The notes: generated from the sequence alone by a model not told the origin. DNA of 47,215 bases from an uncultured Prevotellaceae bacterium (GCA_900320845.1 ONTS01000018.1:1-47215), one strand, 5' to 3'. Shown: positions 31,293 to 41,026, counted from the first letter of the stretch. A program made the numbers and translations.

Positions 31293-33041
31293 CTATGGGG
31301 CAGTCTGCTGCTTGCGTCTGTTGATGAATTTCTCCACCGCTACGCCTTCGCCGGCTTGGTAGTTGTGTCTCCGCATGAGTGTGAACAGCTCGTTGGCAGT
31401 GCCGTCGGCCTCCGCTGCCTTGGGTTGGCGCATGGTGTGCAGGTACATGAGCTGCATGCGCACCCTGTCTACTCTATGTGTCATTGTGGCATCGTCGGCA
31501 ACAGCGGCGCGAGCCTTCGTCAGGAGGGCTGTCCCTCGGCTGATGAATGCCTCGGTGTATAGTGCGTTGTCGTCTCTTATGTAGATGCCGAAGTGGTGGT
31601 TGCTGCGCACGAGGCGCTGCACCAGGTCGAAGTATTGCTGTATGTAGCGTGCAGCCTTGCCGTAGTAGGCCTTGATAAACTCGCTCACCAGCGCATGAGT
31701 GTCCTGTTCTGGGTTCCACAGCAGCTTGGCGAGCACCCATGCCCTCAGTTCGGCAAACTCGCCGCCGTCGGTCTCGTACTGTCCCTCCTCGTGTATGCCT
31801 ATGGCACCGCTGTTGCGGAAGGTCTTGATGTTGTCTGCCAGCACACCGAAGTTGGGAAACGGCGCCATATACTGTTGGAAGTTTACCACATAGTCCCATA
31901 TATAGAGCTGCGGTGCAATGTTGCCCCATGCCTTCATGTCTCTGATGAAATCGTGGTTGCATGGTGCCTCGAGCGGATGGGCGAAGCAACACTCGATGTT
32001 GCACAGGCGTATGATGACGTTGCGTCGCGGTCGTATGCCGTGTGGCACAGTCCTGGTGTAGCGATATGCGAAGGTGCCTACATACTTGTCGGGATATTGG
32101 CGTGCCACGACGTCAGCCACCTGGTTGACAAACCATAACACCACGCCCGACTGTGCGCCGTAGCGTTGGGCAAGCAGCGTGCAGGTCTCACACTGGCAGT
32201 AGCCTTCGTTGTCTGCCTGCGAGAGGCTGTAGGCAAAGTAGTCGGGCTTCTGCGCCATGATGTTGAGCAGTCGCTCTGTACAAATTTTCAGTACCTCGGG
32301 ATTGCTAAGACACAACTGTCCGTTGCTGATGCGTTTGCCGTTGCGTTTGGCGAAGTATTCGGGATGTTTGTCGAAAAACTCGGATGGCGCAACAAACTGT
32401 GTCATCGTGTGTGCGCTCCAGTAGGCTTCTATTCCGCCATACTTGTTGCGGTCGGTGCTCCACAGGGAGTTGATATGATTGTGTGCGCACCATGCTTTAT
32501 CCATGTCTACATGATGATACTGCACGAAACGGTAGCGCAGGGCGGGCTCCTCGTGGTGCGACAGTGTGCCGAAGGTCCACTTCTTCCGCTTCGGCACTAT
32601 GGTGCAGTCGGGTGCATACCACCTTACTCCCAGCTCGTTTTCCAGGAAGGCGTACACGCCGTACATCGTTCCGCGTGCGCTTCCGCCGCTGATGTGCAGG
32701 TCCTGTCCGCTGCTCTTATAGCTGAACGACTCGTCGGCTGGTGTCTCCTGCTGTGGGCGTGTGCTGATGACGATGGCAGGCTGGGGCTGTCTGCCTCCTA
32801 TGGCGATGGGCAGTGTGGCGCCGCCAATCTGTTGCAGGTAGTGTTGCAGCTCCTGTGCCGCCGTGCGCTCGGGCTGTGATGCCGTGGCAGGCAGCCAGAT
32901 GGTGTATGCCGACCTGCCGTTGCTGAACAGCGTGTTCTTAGCCTGTTGGGCGTCAATGGTCTTTCCGTTGGCGGTATGGCTGAGAAAGACGACCAGCACC
33001 ATCAGTATAAAAGCAAATCGAAAGTTTGTCAGTGTTCTCAT
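31293..33041 (-). CDS. DUF4838 domain secreted protein (glycosidase-like)
   Basis: 582 residues from the ATG at 33041, with signal peptide MRTLTNFRFAFILMVLVVFLSHTANG. An N-terminal domain of the kind found before glycoside hydrolases (TAAQELQHYLQQIGGATLPI...GTMYGVYAFLENELGVRWYAPD, about 50-150) is followed by a DUF4838 barrel (HNHINSLW, LSQADNEGYCQCETC, LYIWDYVVNFQQYMAPFPN, EEGQYETDGGEF). Such proteins accompany polysaccharide degradation in Bacteroidetes, but enzymatic activity is not established. A TAnnTTTG box lies only six bases before the ATG. No polysaccharide-utilisation genes adjoin it. Confidence 0.85.
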   Translation of the reverse strand: MRTLTNFRFAFILMVLVVFLSHTANGKTIDAQQAKNTLFSNGRSAYTIWLPATASQPERTAAQELQHYLQQIGGATLPIAIGGRQPQPAIVISTRPQQETPADESFSYKSSGQDLHISGGSARGTMYGVYAFLENELGVRWYAPDCTIVPKRKKWTFGTLSHHEEPALRYRFVQYHHVDMDKAWCAHNHINSLWSTDRNKYGGIEAYWSAHTMTQFVAPSEFFDKHPEYFAKRNGKRISNGQLCLSNPEVLKICTERLLNIMAQKPDYFAYSLSQADNEGYCQCETCTLLAQRYGAQSGVVLWFVNQVADVVARQYPDKYVGTFAYRYTRTVPHGIRPRRNVIIRLCNIECCFAHPLEAPCNHDFIRDMKAWGNIAPQLYIWDYVVNFQQYMAPFPNFGVLADNIKTFRNSGAIGIHEEGQYETDGGEFAELRAWVLAKLLWNPEQDTHALVSEFIKAYYGKAARYIQQYFDLVQRLVRSNHHFGIYIRDDNALYTEAFISRGTALLTKARAAVADDATMTHRVDRVRMQLMYLHTMRQPKAAEADGTANELFTLMRRHNYQAGEGVAVEKFINRRKQQTAP

Positions 33042-33173
33042 AACATGCAAAAGTAACATAATTCTCTCCATCCGAGCAAGATGAAGAGGCAATACTTTGC
33101 CCACTTCCTTATGAATAAAACCTGCCGAAAAGCCGAAGAGGAAGCAGACTCACATGCCTTTAGAACGCAAAAA

Positions 33174-33210
33174 ACTTCTCCCCTGCCATGTCGTGGGGCA
33201 GGGGAGAAGT
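33174..33210 (-). terminator. Intrinsic terminator after the M16 peptidase gene
   Basis: ACTTCTCCCCTGCC pairs with GGCAGGGGAGAAGT (as read on the minus strand) and is followed by TTTTTT. Strong, classical terminator. Confidence 0.9.
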
Positions 33211-33255
33211 AGTAATAGTGAGCTGTCGCTATGGTGGGCAGCTCGAGGTTGTGGC

Positions 33256-36159
33256 TTAGTAGCCGAAGATTTGTTCTGTTGACAGACGGTGTACGGGTCC
33301 GAGTGTGTGGAGGAAGTCCATGTCGAGTTCCTTCTCGTCGCCGAGGATGAGGTACTTGTATGTCTTGCCTGTCATGTTCTTCTTCTCGAAGTCGAGCACA
33401 TCCTTCAGTGTGATGGACGGCAGCATCTGGTACACGCGCTCGTTGAGGTCGTAGTCGAGTCCGCGCTTCTTAGCCCAGTAGTATGCGTTGAGCACGCTGA
33501 ACTTTGTTGTGCGTGCTGTCTGCAGGCTCTTGGTCACGCTCTGCTTGGCAATCTCGAATGCCTGTTCGCTCTGCGGCATGGTCTCGAGCAGCTCGTTGAA
33601 GGTGCGTACGCAGTCGGGCATCTTGTCGTTTTGCGATACGATGTATGTGTAGTAGTTGTCGCTGTGTCCGAGACGTGAGGGCTGTGAGTAGCGTGCAGCA
33701 GCGCTGTATGCCAGTCCGCGTGCTTCGCGCAGCTCCTGGAAGACGATGCTGTTCATGCCGCCGCCGAAGTATTCGTTGAACATGCGCACGAGGGCTGTCT
33801 CATCCATGTTCCACGCCTTGTCTTCGTTGTGATATTGCATCATGTAGATGTTCTTCGCCTCGTAGGGGGCTATGTACACCTCGTTCTGCGGTGTTGTCTG
33901 TGCGCGGTATTCGCGTCCTTTAGGTGCGGGCTGCAACTTCTTGGCTGTGCGGTGGTGCTTGGAGAGCACGGCGTTGAGTTCTTTCTCGGTCATCGGGCCA
34001 TAGTACATCACGGTGTGTTCGGTCTGTGCGAAACGCTTCAGCTCGTCAAGCATAGTCTGCGGGTTGAAGTTGCGCAGCTCGCTCTCGCTCAGGGTGTTGA
34101 GTGAGGGGTTGTACTCACCATACTGTACGTAGCTGGTCAGGCGGCTGAAGTTCTCCGACTGATTTTTCTTACGGTCGGCACGTGACTTCTGTACGAGGTC
34201 TACAAATTTTCCCCATGAGTCGGCATCGCCCTTGGCGTTCTGGAAGATGTTTTCCATCAGTGCGAGTGCTGCGGGCATGTTCTCGCTCAGTCCTGTGAGG
34301 GTGACGCTGGTGCTGTAGGAGCCCACATTGATGCGGTAGTCGCATGCCAGCTTGTAGAACTCCTGCTTGAGCTGTGTCACTGTCTGCTTGTCGGTACCTA
34401 CATACTCGAGGTAGTCGGGCGCGAAGTCGAGTTCCTTGCAGTTCTCTGTTCCGAGGTCGTAGACGAAGCTGAGTGTAAAGAGTCCGTCCTCGTCGTTGTG
34501 CTTGTAGAGCAGGGGCAGTCCCTTCTTGGTGTTGCTAATGGTGAGGTCGCGCTTGAAGTCGAGGAAGCGCGGCTGTATGGCGGGCACCTCGGTGTTCTTT
34601 ATCTCTTTGAGGAATTCCGACATCTGGTCGCGGTTGGTGGGGATGGGGGTTATCTCGGGCTTCTCAATCTTCTTCTGTGTATCGTCGGTGCCGGTGCGCT
34701 TGTACACGCACACGAAGTTGTTGCCGATGTACTTGTTGGCAAAGTCGACGAGTTCCTGCTTGGTCACGTTGGCCAGACGGTCGACGGCGAGCGCTATGTC
34801 TTTCCATTCGCGGTGCTCGATGAAGGCATTCACCATGTGTGACACGCGTGTGCGGTTGCTCTGCAACGACTGATACCAGTCGCGTTTCAGGTTGTTTTTC
34901 ACCGACGGCAGCAGGTCGTCGCTGAAGTCGCCACGCTTGAAGCGGTCCAGTTCCTCGAGTATGAGTGTACGCAGCTCTTCCAGGCTCTGTCCCTGTTTGG
35001 GTGTGCCGCTGACGAGGAAGATGGAGTAGTCGTCACCATCGGAGGCAAAGGCGCTGACGCCCTGCACCTTCATGGTATGCTCCAGGTTGACCTCAAAGAG
35101 TCCAGCCTTGCCGTTGGCGAGCATGCTGCTTATCACGTTCAGGGTGTCTACCTGTCCGTTGCGTGCAGCGTCGAAGCGCCATCCCATCATCAGCCGCTCG
35201 GCTTCCTTACCCACGATGGTGGTGTCGATGGGTGCAGTGATGGCGGGCTGGGGGTCGTATTCGGGCCGGCTGAGGGTCTCGCTCTTCTTCCACGGGCCGA
35301 AATGCTTGTCGAGGATGGCTATCACCTCATCGGGGTTGAAGTCGCCTGCCATACAGATGGCCACGTTGTTGGGCACGTAGTAGCGATGGTAGTAGTTCCA
35401 GATGTTGGTGATGGAGGGGTTCTTCAGGTGCTCCTGTGTGCCGATGGTGGTCTGTGTGCCGTAGGGATGGGTGGGGAAGAGTTTCTTGTTCATGGCTTCC
35501 CACACCTTGCGGCTGTCCTGTGCCATGCCGATATTCTTCTCTTCATACACAGCTTCGAGCTCTGTATGGAAACCGCGGATGACCATGTTCTGGAAACGGT
35601 CGGCCTGTATGCGTGCCCAGTTTTCCACCTCATTGGAAGGAATGTTCTCCACGTAGCAAGTCACGTCAGTGCTGGTGTAGGCATTGGTGCCTTGTGCACC
35701 GATGGCAGACATGAGTTTGTCGTACTCGTTGGGGATGAAGTACTTGGCAGCCAGCTGGCTCACGCTGTCAATCTCGTGGTAGGCTTTCTTGCGTTCGGCG
35801 GGATCGGTCAGCTTACGGTAAGCTTCAAAACGCTGCTCGATTTCATCAAGATAGGTTTTTTCGGCAGCATGATTGGAAGTACCGAAAGTCTTCGTTCCTT
35901 TAAACATGATGTGTTCCAGATAGTGTGCCAGTCCTGTCGTCTCTGCAGGGTCGTTTCGTGAGCCAGTGCGCACGGCGATGTGAGCATCGATACGCGGACG
36001 CTCCTTGTTTACCGACAGGTAGACTTTCAGCCCGTTGGCGAGGGTGTAGATGCGTGTCTGCATCGGATCGCCGGCTACAGTCTCATACTTGTACTTCTGT
36101 GCACTGGCACCGAGGGCCAACATGGCGCAGAAAAGGGTAAGGATGAATTTGTTTCTCAT
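33256..36159 (-). CDS. M16 family zinc metallopeptidase (pitrilysin/insulinase-like), two-domain, secreted
   Basis: 967 residues with signal peptide MRNKFILTLFCAMLALGASAQ. The N-terminal half carries the inverted zinc motif HYLEH (H79, E82, H83) and the downstream glutamate in ELEAVYEEKNIGMAQD; the C-terminal half is the paired inactive M16 domain, with GGGMNSIVFQELREARGLAYS. The enzyme degrades peptides in the periplasm. It is a single-gene transcript ended by the terminator at 33174-33210. The leader contains a 14-base direct repeat TTCTTATAATGGTA at 36184 and 36218. Confidence 0.94.
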   Translation of the reverse strand: MRNKFILTLFCAMLALGASAQKYKYETVAGDPMQTRIYTLANGLKVYLSVNKERPRIDAHIAVRTGSRNDPAETTGLAHYLEHIMFKGTKTFGTSNHAAEKTYLDEIEQRFEAYRKLTDPAERKKAYHEIDSVSQLAAKYFIPNEYDKLMSAIGAQGTNAYTSTDVTCYVENIPSNEVENWARIQADRFQNMVIRGFHTELEAVYEEKNIGMAQDSRKVWEAMNKKLFPTHPYGTQTTIGTQEHLKNPSITNIWNYYHRYYVPNNVAICMAGDFNPDEVIAILDKHFGPWKKSETLSRPEYDPQPAITAPIDTTIVGKEAERLMMGWRFDAARNGQVDTLNVISSMLANGKAGLFEVNLEHTMKVQGVSAFASDGDDYSIFLVSGTPKQGQSLEELRTLILEELDRFKRGDFSDDLLPSVKNNLKRDWYQSLQSNRTRVSHMVNAFIEHREWKDIALAVDRLANVTKQELVDFANKYIGNNFVCVYKRTGTDDTQKKIEKPEITPIPTNRDQMSEFLKEIKNTEVPAIQPRFLDFKRDLTISNTKKGLPLLYKHNDEDGLFTLSFVYDLGTENCKELDFAPDYLEYVGTDKQTVTQLKQEFYKLACDYRINVGSYSTSVTLTGLSENMPAALALMENIFQNAKGDADSWGKFVDLVQKSRADRKKNQSENFSRLTSYVQYGEYNPSLNTLSESELRNFNPQTMLDELKRFAQTEHTVMYYGPMTEKELNAVLSKHHRTAKKLQPAPKGREYRAQTTPQNEVYIAPYEAKNIYMMQYHNEDKAWNMDETALVRMFNEYFGGGMNSIVFQELREARGLAYSAAARYSQPSRLGHSDNYYTYIVSQNDKMPDCVRTFNELLETMPQSEQAFEIAKQSVTKSLQTARTTKFSVLNAYYWAKKRGLDYDLNERVYQMLPSITLKDVLDFEKKNMTGKTYKYLILGDEKELDMDFLHTLGPVHRLSTEQIFGY

Positions 36160-36183
36160 GATGTTATATTGTTGATAAATAAG

Positions 36184-36231
36184 TTCTTATAATGGTATTG
36201 TGCTTTGTTCTTCACACTTCTTATAATGGTA
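36184..36231. repeat. Pair of 14-base direct repeats upstream of the M16 gene
   Basis: TTCTTATAATGGTA occurs at 36184-36197 and 36218-36231, 34 bases apart, in the gap between the M16 start and the DUF4954 stop. Role unknown; a regulator site is possible. Confidence 0.6.
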
Positions 36232-36236
36232 ATGCT

Positions 36237-37757
36237 TTATAGGGTTATCGATGCTTTCCATTTTTGCACATCGCTGATAAAGTCGTCAAGCATGTCAGCT
36301 TCGACATCACCCAGTGCGAACTCCTTTCGTGCGTCGGCAATGAGCAAGTCTGCCCACTCGTCGACAGCGTTGAGGTAACGCTCATCGTGCTTGTTGCGTA
36401 TGGCGAGGCTGAGCAGGAGCTCGTAGTAGCGTATGCCTGCGTCAATGTCGCGCTGCATGATATACATGCCGTTGTACTGCGTGTCGCCCTTCCAGCTGCG
36501 CAACAGGTCGAGCCCTTGGCGCACCTGCTCTACGATGGCGGGCTGCAGCCAGTCGTAGTCTACGTCAGAGCGTCGTTCCTGAGGCTTGCGACTGTCGCGT
36601 CGTTCCCACTTCAGCACGTCGCGCCACAGTCCGCACGATGCCACATTGCGTCCCGGCAGACACCGCACACCCTTGTCTTCGCTGCCTATGAGGTAGGCGA
36701 AGGGTAGGCAACGGCTGTCGGGATGGGTGGCTATCTTGCCCATGCACATGCTGAAGGCGCCTATCTGTGCGGGCCATACGAGGTGGGCGTTGCTGGCTGT
36801 CTTGCAGCCGCGCTGCAACTCGCCATGGTGCAGGGGACCCATCTTGTAAGCGTGGTTGGAACAGTTGGTGCCCGAGCCAGCGTTGAAGAAAGAGAACCGT
36901 CCGCCGATGAGCAGGGTGGACTTGTGATGGCTCACGGTGAAGGGACCGCAGTAGCATGCCACAGCTTCGCCGCATGCCATGAAGGTGTTGACGAAGAACA
37001 AGCTGTCGGTGGCTGTGAAGGCATCGGTCAGCGTGCTACATTCGCCTACAAAGCAGCGACGCACGATGGCGTAGTTGTCCACCTCGGAGCCGCCGCTGAC
37101 GATGCTGTCTTCCACGATGACGCCCATGCCGATGCGGCTGGGTGTACCCTCTTGGTGGGCGGCGACGGTGCTGTTGTGCACTCGCGCAGCATCTTCTATA
37201 AAGCAGTTGCCCCCCACGCGGGTGTTGATGATATAGGGTGTGTGGCGTATCACGGCACCATCGCCGACATATCCACGCACACGATGGTCTTGAAGCTCTT
37301 TCTCTATATATTCCGATTTCTCCTCTACCATTCCAAGGGCTGCCCTCGTCTCGTCTCTCATCTCGCTGTGGAGCACGGCGTTGGGTTTTCCGCTTTCGCG
37401 CAGGATGGTGATGGGCAGTCCTTCGGCGAAGGTGGCATTGGCGTCGCACACCATGCGCCTGATGTTCTCTATGGTGACGTTACACCCTATGTCGTAGTGT
37501 TCTATGCAGGCGTTAGTGCAGCGTATGACAGTGCCACACCCAATGCTGACGTCGCACAGTGTGACGCCCTCTATGTGTAGTTTGTTGTCAGGGGTGTTGT
37601 CGCTGCCTATGCGTACGTTGCCGCAGAAGTTCACGTTGTGTAGCTGACTGCTTTCGAAGGCATCGGTAACCTGCACCAGCGTCCAGTCGGTGGCAGTGCA
37701 GCCCTGTTGTTCCATGGCTGCTATCTCGTTGGAGGTTAAGGGGCGGTAGATGGTCAT
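36237..37757 (-). CDS. DUF4954 family protein (left-handed beta-helix, hexapeptide-like)
   Basis: 506 residues. The N-terminal two thirds has repeated short strands with I/V-G-x-x-x pattern (VRIGSDNTPDNKLHIEGVTLCDVSIGCGTVIRCTNACI, GYVGDGAVIRHTPYIINTRVGGNCFIEDAARVHNSTV), as in left-handed parallel beta helices of acyl- and nucleotidyl-transferases. A conserved middle block (GGRFSFFNAGSGTNCSNHAYKMGPLHHGELQRGCKTASNAHL) contains the histidines and cysteine most likely to be functional. The C-terminus is helical. The family is Bacteroidetes-centred and unassigned; some members are longer than this one. It starts 18 bases after the hflX stop, so the two form an operon. Confidence 0.85.
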   Translation of the reverse strand: MTIYRPLTSNEIAAMEQQGCTATDWTLVQVTDAFESSQLHNVNFCGNVRIGSDNTPDNKLHIEGVTLCDVSIGCGTVIRCTNACIEHYDIGCNVTIENIRRMVCDANATFAEGLPITILRESGKPNAVLHSEMRDETRAALGMVEEKSEYIEKELQDHRVRGYVGDGAVIRHTPYIINTRVGGNCFIEDAARVHNSTVAAHQEGTPSRIGMGVIVEDSIVSGGSEVDNYAIVRRCFVGECSTLTDAFTATDSLFFVNTFMACGEAVACYCGPFTVSHHKSTLLIGGRFSFFNAGSGTNCSNHAYKMGPLHHGELQRGCKTASNAHLVWPAQIGAFSMCMGKIATHPDSRCLPFAYLIGSEDKGVRCLPGRNVASCGLWRDVLKWERRDSRKPQERRSDVDYDWLQPAIVEQVRQGLDLLRSWKGDTQYNGMYIMQRDIDAGIRYYELLLSLAIRNKHDERYLNAVDEWADLLIADARKEFALGDVEADMLDDFISDVQKWKASITL

Positions 37758-37775
37758 GGTAGATAGCTGAGGTGT

Positions 37776-39011
37776 TTAATATAGGAAATCGTGGTAGGGA
37801 TATTTCTGTACGTGCAGTCGTCGCACCTCATCGTACATTGTTGTGCGGAGCTGGTCGATGTTCTCGCGCTTCATGGCGGAGATGAACAGGCACGAATCGT
37901 CGAGCTTTCCCATCCAAGTACGTTTGAGTTCGTCGATTGTGACATTTTCTTTCGTCGGAGGTGTGAGGTCGTCTTCCTCTTTCTCCACCCACGTGTAGGC
38001 GTCAATCTTATTGAACACCATCATCATGGGCTTGTCGGCGCAGCCTAAGTCGGCCAGCGTGCGGTTGACGACGTTTATCTGTTCTTCGAAGTCGGGATGC
38101 GAAATGTCTACTACATGCACTAGCAGGTCGGCTTCGCGCACCTCGTCGAGGGTAGACTTGAACGACTCTACGAGGTCGGTAGGCAGCTTGCGTATGAATC
38201 CTACGGTGTCGGCGAGCAAGAAGGGCAGGTTTTCTATCACCACCTTGCGCACCGTGGTGTCGAGGGTGGCAAAGAGTTTGTTCTCGGCAAAGACCTCACT
38301 CTTGGCGAGGAGGTTCATCAGCGTCGACTTTCCCACATTGGTGTATCCCACCAGCGCCACACGTATGAGCCTTCCGCGGTTCTTGCGCTGGGTGTTCTTC
38401 TGCTGTTCTATCTCTTTCAGTCTTTGCTTGAGCAGGCTCATGCGTTGCAGGATGATGCGTCGGTCCATCTCGAGCTGTGTCTCACCTGGTCCTCTCAGTC
38501 CCACGCTTCCCTTTCCTCCTCCGCTTCCCGAGCCGCCTCCTTGGCGCTCGAGGTGTGTCCACAGGCGTTGTAGACGCGGCAGCATATAACGGTACTGTGC
38601 CAGCTCTACCTGCGTTTTGGCGCTCGCTGTCTGGGCACGCATGGCAAAGATGTCGAGGATGAGACTCGTGCGGTCGAGAATCTTCACACCGAGTTCTTTC
38701 TCAATGTTGCGCAGCTGCTTGGCAGAAAGCTCATCGTCGAAGATGACCATGCCCACGGGCTCGCCAGCATCGTCGCGCATCTCTATATATTGGTGTATCT
38801 CTTCCAGCTTTCCCTTGCCCACGTATGTCGTCTGGTTGGGTGCTGCCACACGCTGGGTGAAGCGGTGTATCACCACGGCACCGGCAGTGTCGGCAAGAAA
38901 CTCCAACTCGTCAAGATATTCCTTGGTCTTGTCCTCATCCTGCGAGGGCGTGATAAGACCCACAAGGACAGCAGTCTCGCTTTGTGTCTCGCTGATAACA
39001 AATTCTTTCAT
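37776..39011 (-). CDS. hflX: GTPase HflX
   Basis: 411 residues. The N-terminal HflX domain (ETAVLVGLITPS, RTSLILDIFAMRAQTASAKTQVELAQYRYMLPRLQRLW, glycine-rich GGGSGSGGGKGSVGLRGPGETQLEMDRR) precedes the GTPase domain with G1 VGYTNVGKSTLMN, G3 DTVGFIRKLP and G4 NKID. HflX binds the ribosomal 50S subunit and splits stalled or heat-damaged ribosomes. It has its own -7 box at 39039-39046, transcribes into the DUF4954 gene and is divergent from the transporter gene at 39310. Confidence 0.96.
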   Translation of the reverse strand: MKEFVISETQSETAVLVGLITPSQDEDKTKEYLDELEFLADTAGAVVIHRFTQRVAAPNQTTYVGKGKLEEIHQYIEMRDDAGEPVGMVIFDDELSAKQLRNIEKELGVKILDRTSLILDIFAMRAQTASAKTQVELAQYRYMLPRLQRLWTHLERQGGGSGSGGGKGSVGLRGPGETQLEMDRRIILQRMSLLKQRLKEIEQQKNTQRKNRGRLIRVALVGYTNVGKSTLMNLLAKSEVFAENKLFATLDTTVRKVVIENLPFLLADTVGFIRKLPTDLVESFKSTLDEVREADLLVHVVDISHPDFEEQINVVNRTLADLGCADKPMMMVFNKIDAYTWVEKEEDDLTPPTKENVTIDELKRTWMGKLDDSCLFISAMKRENIDQLRTTMYDEVRRLHVQKYPYHDFLY

Positions 39012-39038
39012 CGGTTACGCTCTGTGCATATTTCGGAG

Positions 39039-39046
39039 CAAAGATA
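39039..39046 (-). promoter_or_regulatory. -7 box of the hflX promoter
   Basis: TATCTTTG on the minus strand, 27 bases before the ATG; the -33 position is AT-rich without a TTTG. Confidence 0.5.
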
Positions 39047-39297
39047 CATGAAAGGATTAGAAAATTAAAATGATATAGGATGAAAAGAGAGAAAAGGGGA
39101 GTCGGTTAGGGGCTCTTGCTTGAGATTTCCGAAACTTCCGACCTGTCTGCGAAATATGCTGGGCTCAAACTCTGAACAAGAATAAAAAGCACAAGTCTGT
39201 TGGTTCTGCTGATGACGCAAGCAAGTGTGTCTCTGAACAACTTTCCTCTCCCTATCAATTATCAACTCTCAATTATCAATTCTCGATAATTCTTCTA

Positions 39298-39305
39298 TAC
39301 CTTTG
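39298..39305 (+). promoter_or_regulatory. -7 box of the transporter gene promoter
   Basis: TACCTTTG ends four bases before the GTG at 39310, so transcription would begin at or near the start codon. Upstream is a run of CAATTATCAA-type repeats (39256-39280). Confidence 0.5.
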
Positions 39306-39309
39306 CGGC

Positions 39310-40272
39310 GTGAAATCATTGCTCAAGTTTCTTCGTGAGTGGACGTTGCCTGTGTCGATGTCGCTGGGCACTGTCATCTACTTGCTGTTTGCCTACACGC
39401 CGGCTTTGGATGAGGCAAGCCGTTTCTTCTTTCCCATTTTCGAAGAGATATATCCCTATTTCATGTTCACCATCCTCTTTGTCACGTTCTGCAAGGTTGA
39501 CTTCCGTCAGTTACGTCCTACGGGATGGCATGTGTGGGTGGCAGCCTTTCAGTTGCTGTTTGTCGGCATCATCGTGGCGAGCATCTTGGTGGGCGGCATA
39601 CGCGGCAACAACCTCATACTGATGGAGGCGCTGTTAGTGTGCATCATCAGTCCTGCCGCCGCCGCAGCGCCAGTGGTGACAGCCAAGCTCGGAGGAAGCG
39701 TAGAACAGGTGACGTCGTATGTGTTTCTGTCAAATATCATCACCGCTATCATGGTGCCATTGTGTTTCCCACTGATAGACAAAGATGTGGACATGTCGTT
39801 CATACGCGCGTTCCTAATAATATTATATAAGGTGTGTCTGGTGCTGCTTGTTCCCATGGCTGGTGCCTGGGTAGTGAAACACAAGATGCACCGCTTGCAC
39901 CGTCGCATCCTGAGCGTGCCCGACCTGGGGTTCTACTGCTGGGGTGTGTCGCTGACCATTGTCACCGGTATGACCGTGCGCAACATCTGTCATGCCGACA
40001 CTGGCATAGGGCTGCTCTTGCTGATGGCGCTGTTGGGACTCATACTCTGCATCGTGCAGTTTGCCTTAGGACGCTATGTGGGACACTTCTTCCACCATGC
40101 AGAAGACGCAGGACAGGCACTGGGACAAAAGAATACTGCCTTCGCTATATGGATAGCATACACATATCTCTCGCCCATTGCATCGATAGGACCGGGATGC
40201 TACATACTGTGGCAGAACCTTATCAATAGTGTGGAACTATATCATAAGGCAAAAAGAGAGAATGCGCATTAA
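39310..40272 (+). CDS. BASS-like membrane transporter
   Basis: 320 residues, about nine or ten membrane helices with a start codon of GTG (39310). Features resemble Bacteroidales transporters of the bile acid:sodium symporter type: KFLREWTLPVSMSLGTVIYLLF at the N-terminus, LFVTFCKVDFRQLRPTGWHVWV, the conserved middle LVCIISPAAAAAPVVTAKLGGSVEQVTSYVFLSNIITAIMVPLCFPL, and GQKNTAFAIWIAYTYLSPIASIGPGCYILWQN. Substrate unknown. The GTG is chosen because the segment KFLREWTLP looks conserved; an ATG at 39358 is the alternative. It begins a plus-strand set that continues with the SGNH hydrolase 23 bases on. Confidence 0.8.
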   Translation: MKSLLKFLREWTLPVSMSLGTVIYLLFAYTPALDEASRFFFPIFEEIYPYFMFTILFVTFCKVDFRQLRPTGWHVWVAAFQLLFVGIIVASILVGGIRGNNLILMEALLVCIISPAAAAAPVVTAKLGGSVEQVTSYVFLSNIITAIMVPLCFPLIDKDVDMSFIRAFLIILYKVCLVLLVPMAGAWVVKHKMHRLHRRILSVPDLGFYCWGVSLTIVTGMTVRNICHADTGIGLLLLMALLGLILCIVQFALGRYVGHFFHHAEDAGQALGQKNTAFAIWIAYTYLSPIASIGPGCYILWQNLINSVELYHKAKRENAH

Positions 40273-40295
40273 AGAATAACGATATACTGTTGAAG

Positions 40296-40946
40296 ATGAA
40301 ACATAAACTACTTGTCATACTTACCCTTTGTCTGACGCTGACGGCCTTTCGTCCTACCGCTAACGACTCCGAAAAACCCACCATACTGTTGTTGGGCGAC
40401 AGTACGTTGGAAGGATTGGCACGCCGATTCTACGACTATGCCATGGAAAACAACTTCAACCTGCGCTCCATCATCTGGTACGGCTCCACATCGAAGCAAT
40501 GGGCTAACAGTAAAGACCTGGAATACTATATCAACGAGAGCCAACCCATATTCATCATCGTCAGCCTCGGAACCAATGAGATAGGATTCAACGACTACGG
40601 TGTGCGCGAGGAGTGTGTGCGAAAGATGGTGGAGACCATCGGCGACATCCCCTACGTGTGGCTCGGTCCTATCACTTGGCCACGCTACAAGGATCGTGGC
40701 ATGGCAGCTGCTATCAGACGCGTGGTGGGCGACGAACGATACTTCGACAGCACCACCGTGCAGCTGGCCCGGCAGCGCGACGGATTGCATCCCACCTATG
40801 AGGCGGCAGCACGATGGGTGGACATCGTGGTGCAGTGGATACTGAAAGAAGTGGACATACCTGGATTCGAACTGCGCATGCCTACACGAAAGACGACGCT
40901 GAGCAACTACGTCAGCCTGCGCCCGTCGTACAAAGGAAGACACTGA
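40296..40946 (+). CDS. Secreted SGNH/GDSL hydrolase
   Basis: 216 residues from the ATG at 40296, with signal peptide KLLVILTLCLTLTAF. The SGNH blocks are visible: GDSTLEG (block I, catalytic Ser36), SLGTNEIG (block III, with Asn) and DGLHPTYEAA (block V, catalytic Asp and His). The family includes esterases and polysaccharide O-acetyl hydrolases acting in the periplasm. It follows the BASS-like transporter gene by 23 bases and is probably co-transcribed with it; the substrate is unknown. A TTG six bases upstream at 40290 is in frame, but ATG is the more likely start. Confidence 0.88.
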   Translation: MKHKLLVILTLCLTLTAFRPTANDSEKPTILLLGDSTLEGLARRFYDYAMENNFNLRSIIWYGSTSKQWANSKDLEYYINESQPIFIIVSLGTNEIGFNDYGVREECVRKMVETIGDIPYVWLGPITWPRYKDRGMAAAIRRVVGDERYFDSTTVQLARQRDGLHPTYEAAARWVDIVVQWILKEVDIPGFELRMPTRKTTLSNYVSLRPSYKGRH

Positions 40947-41026
40947 ACTTTCGTTAAGCCGAAGACAATGGCATGAACTTCATTGAGGCGAGAAAAGGTC
41001 GAAAATATCAACATCATAAAAAGATA

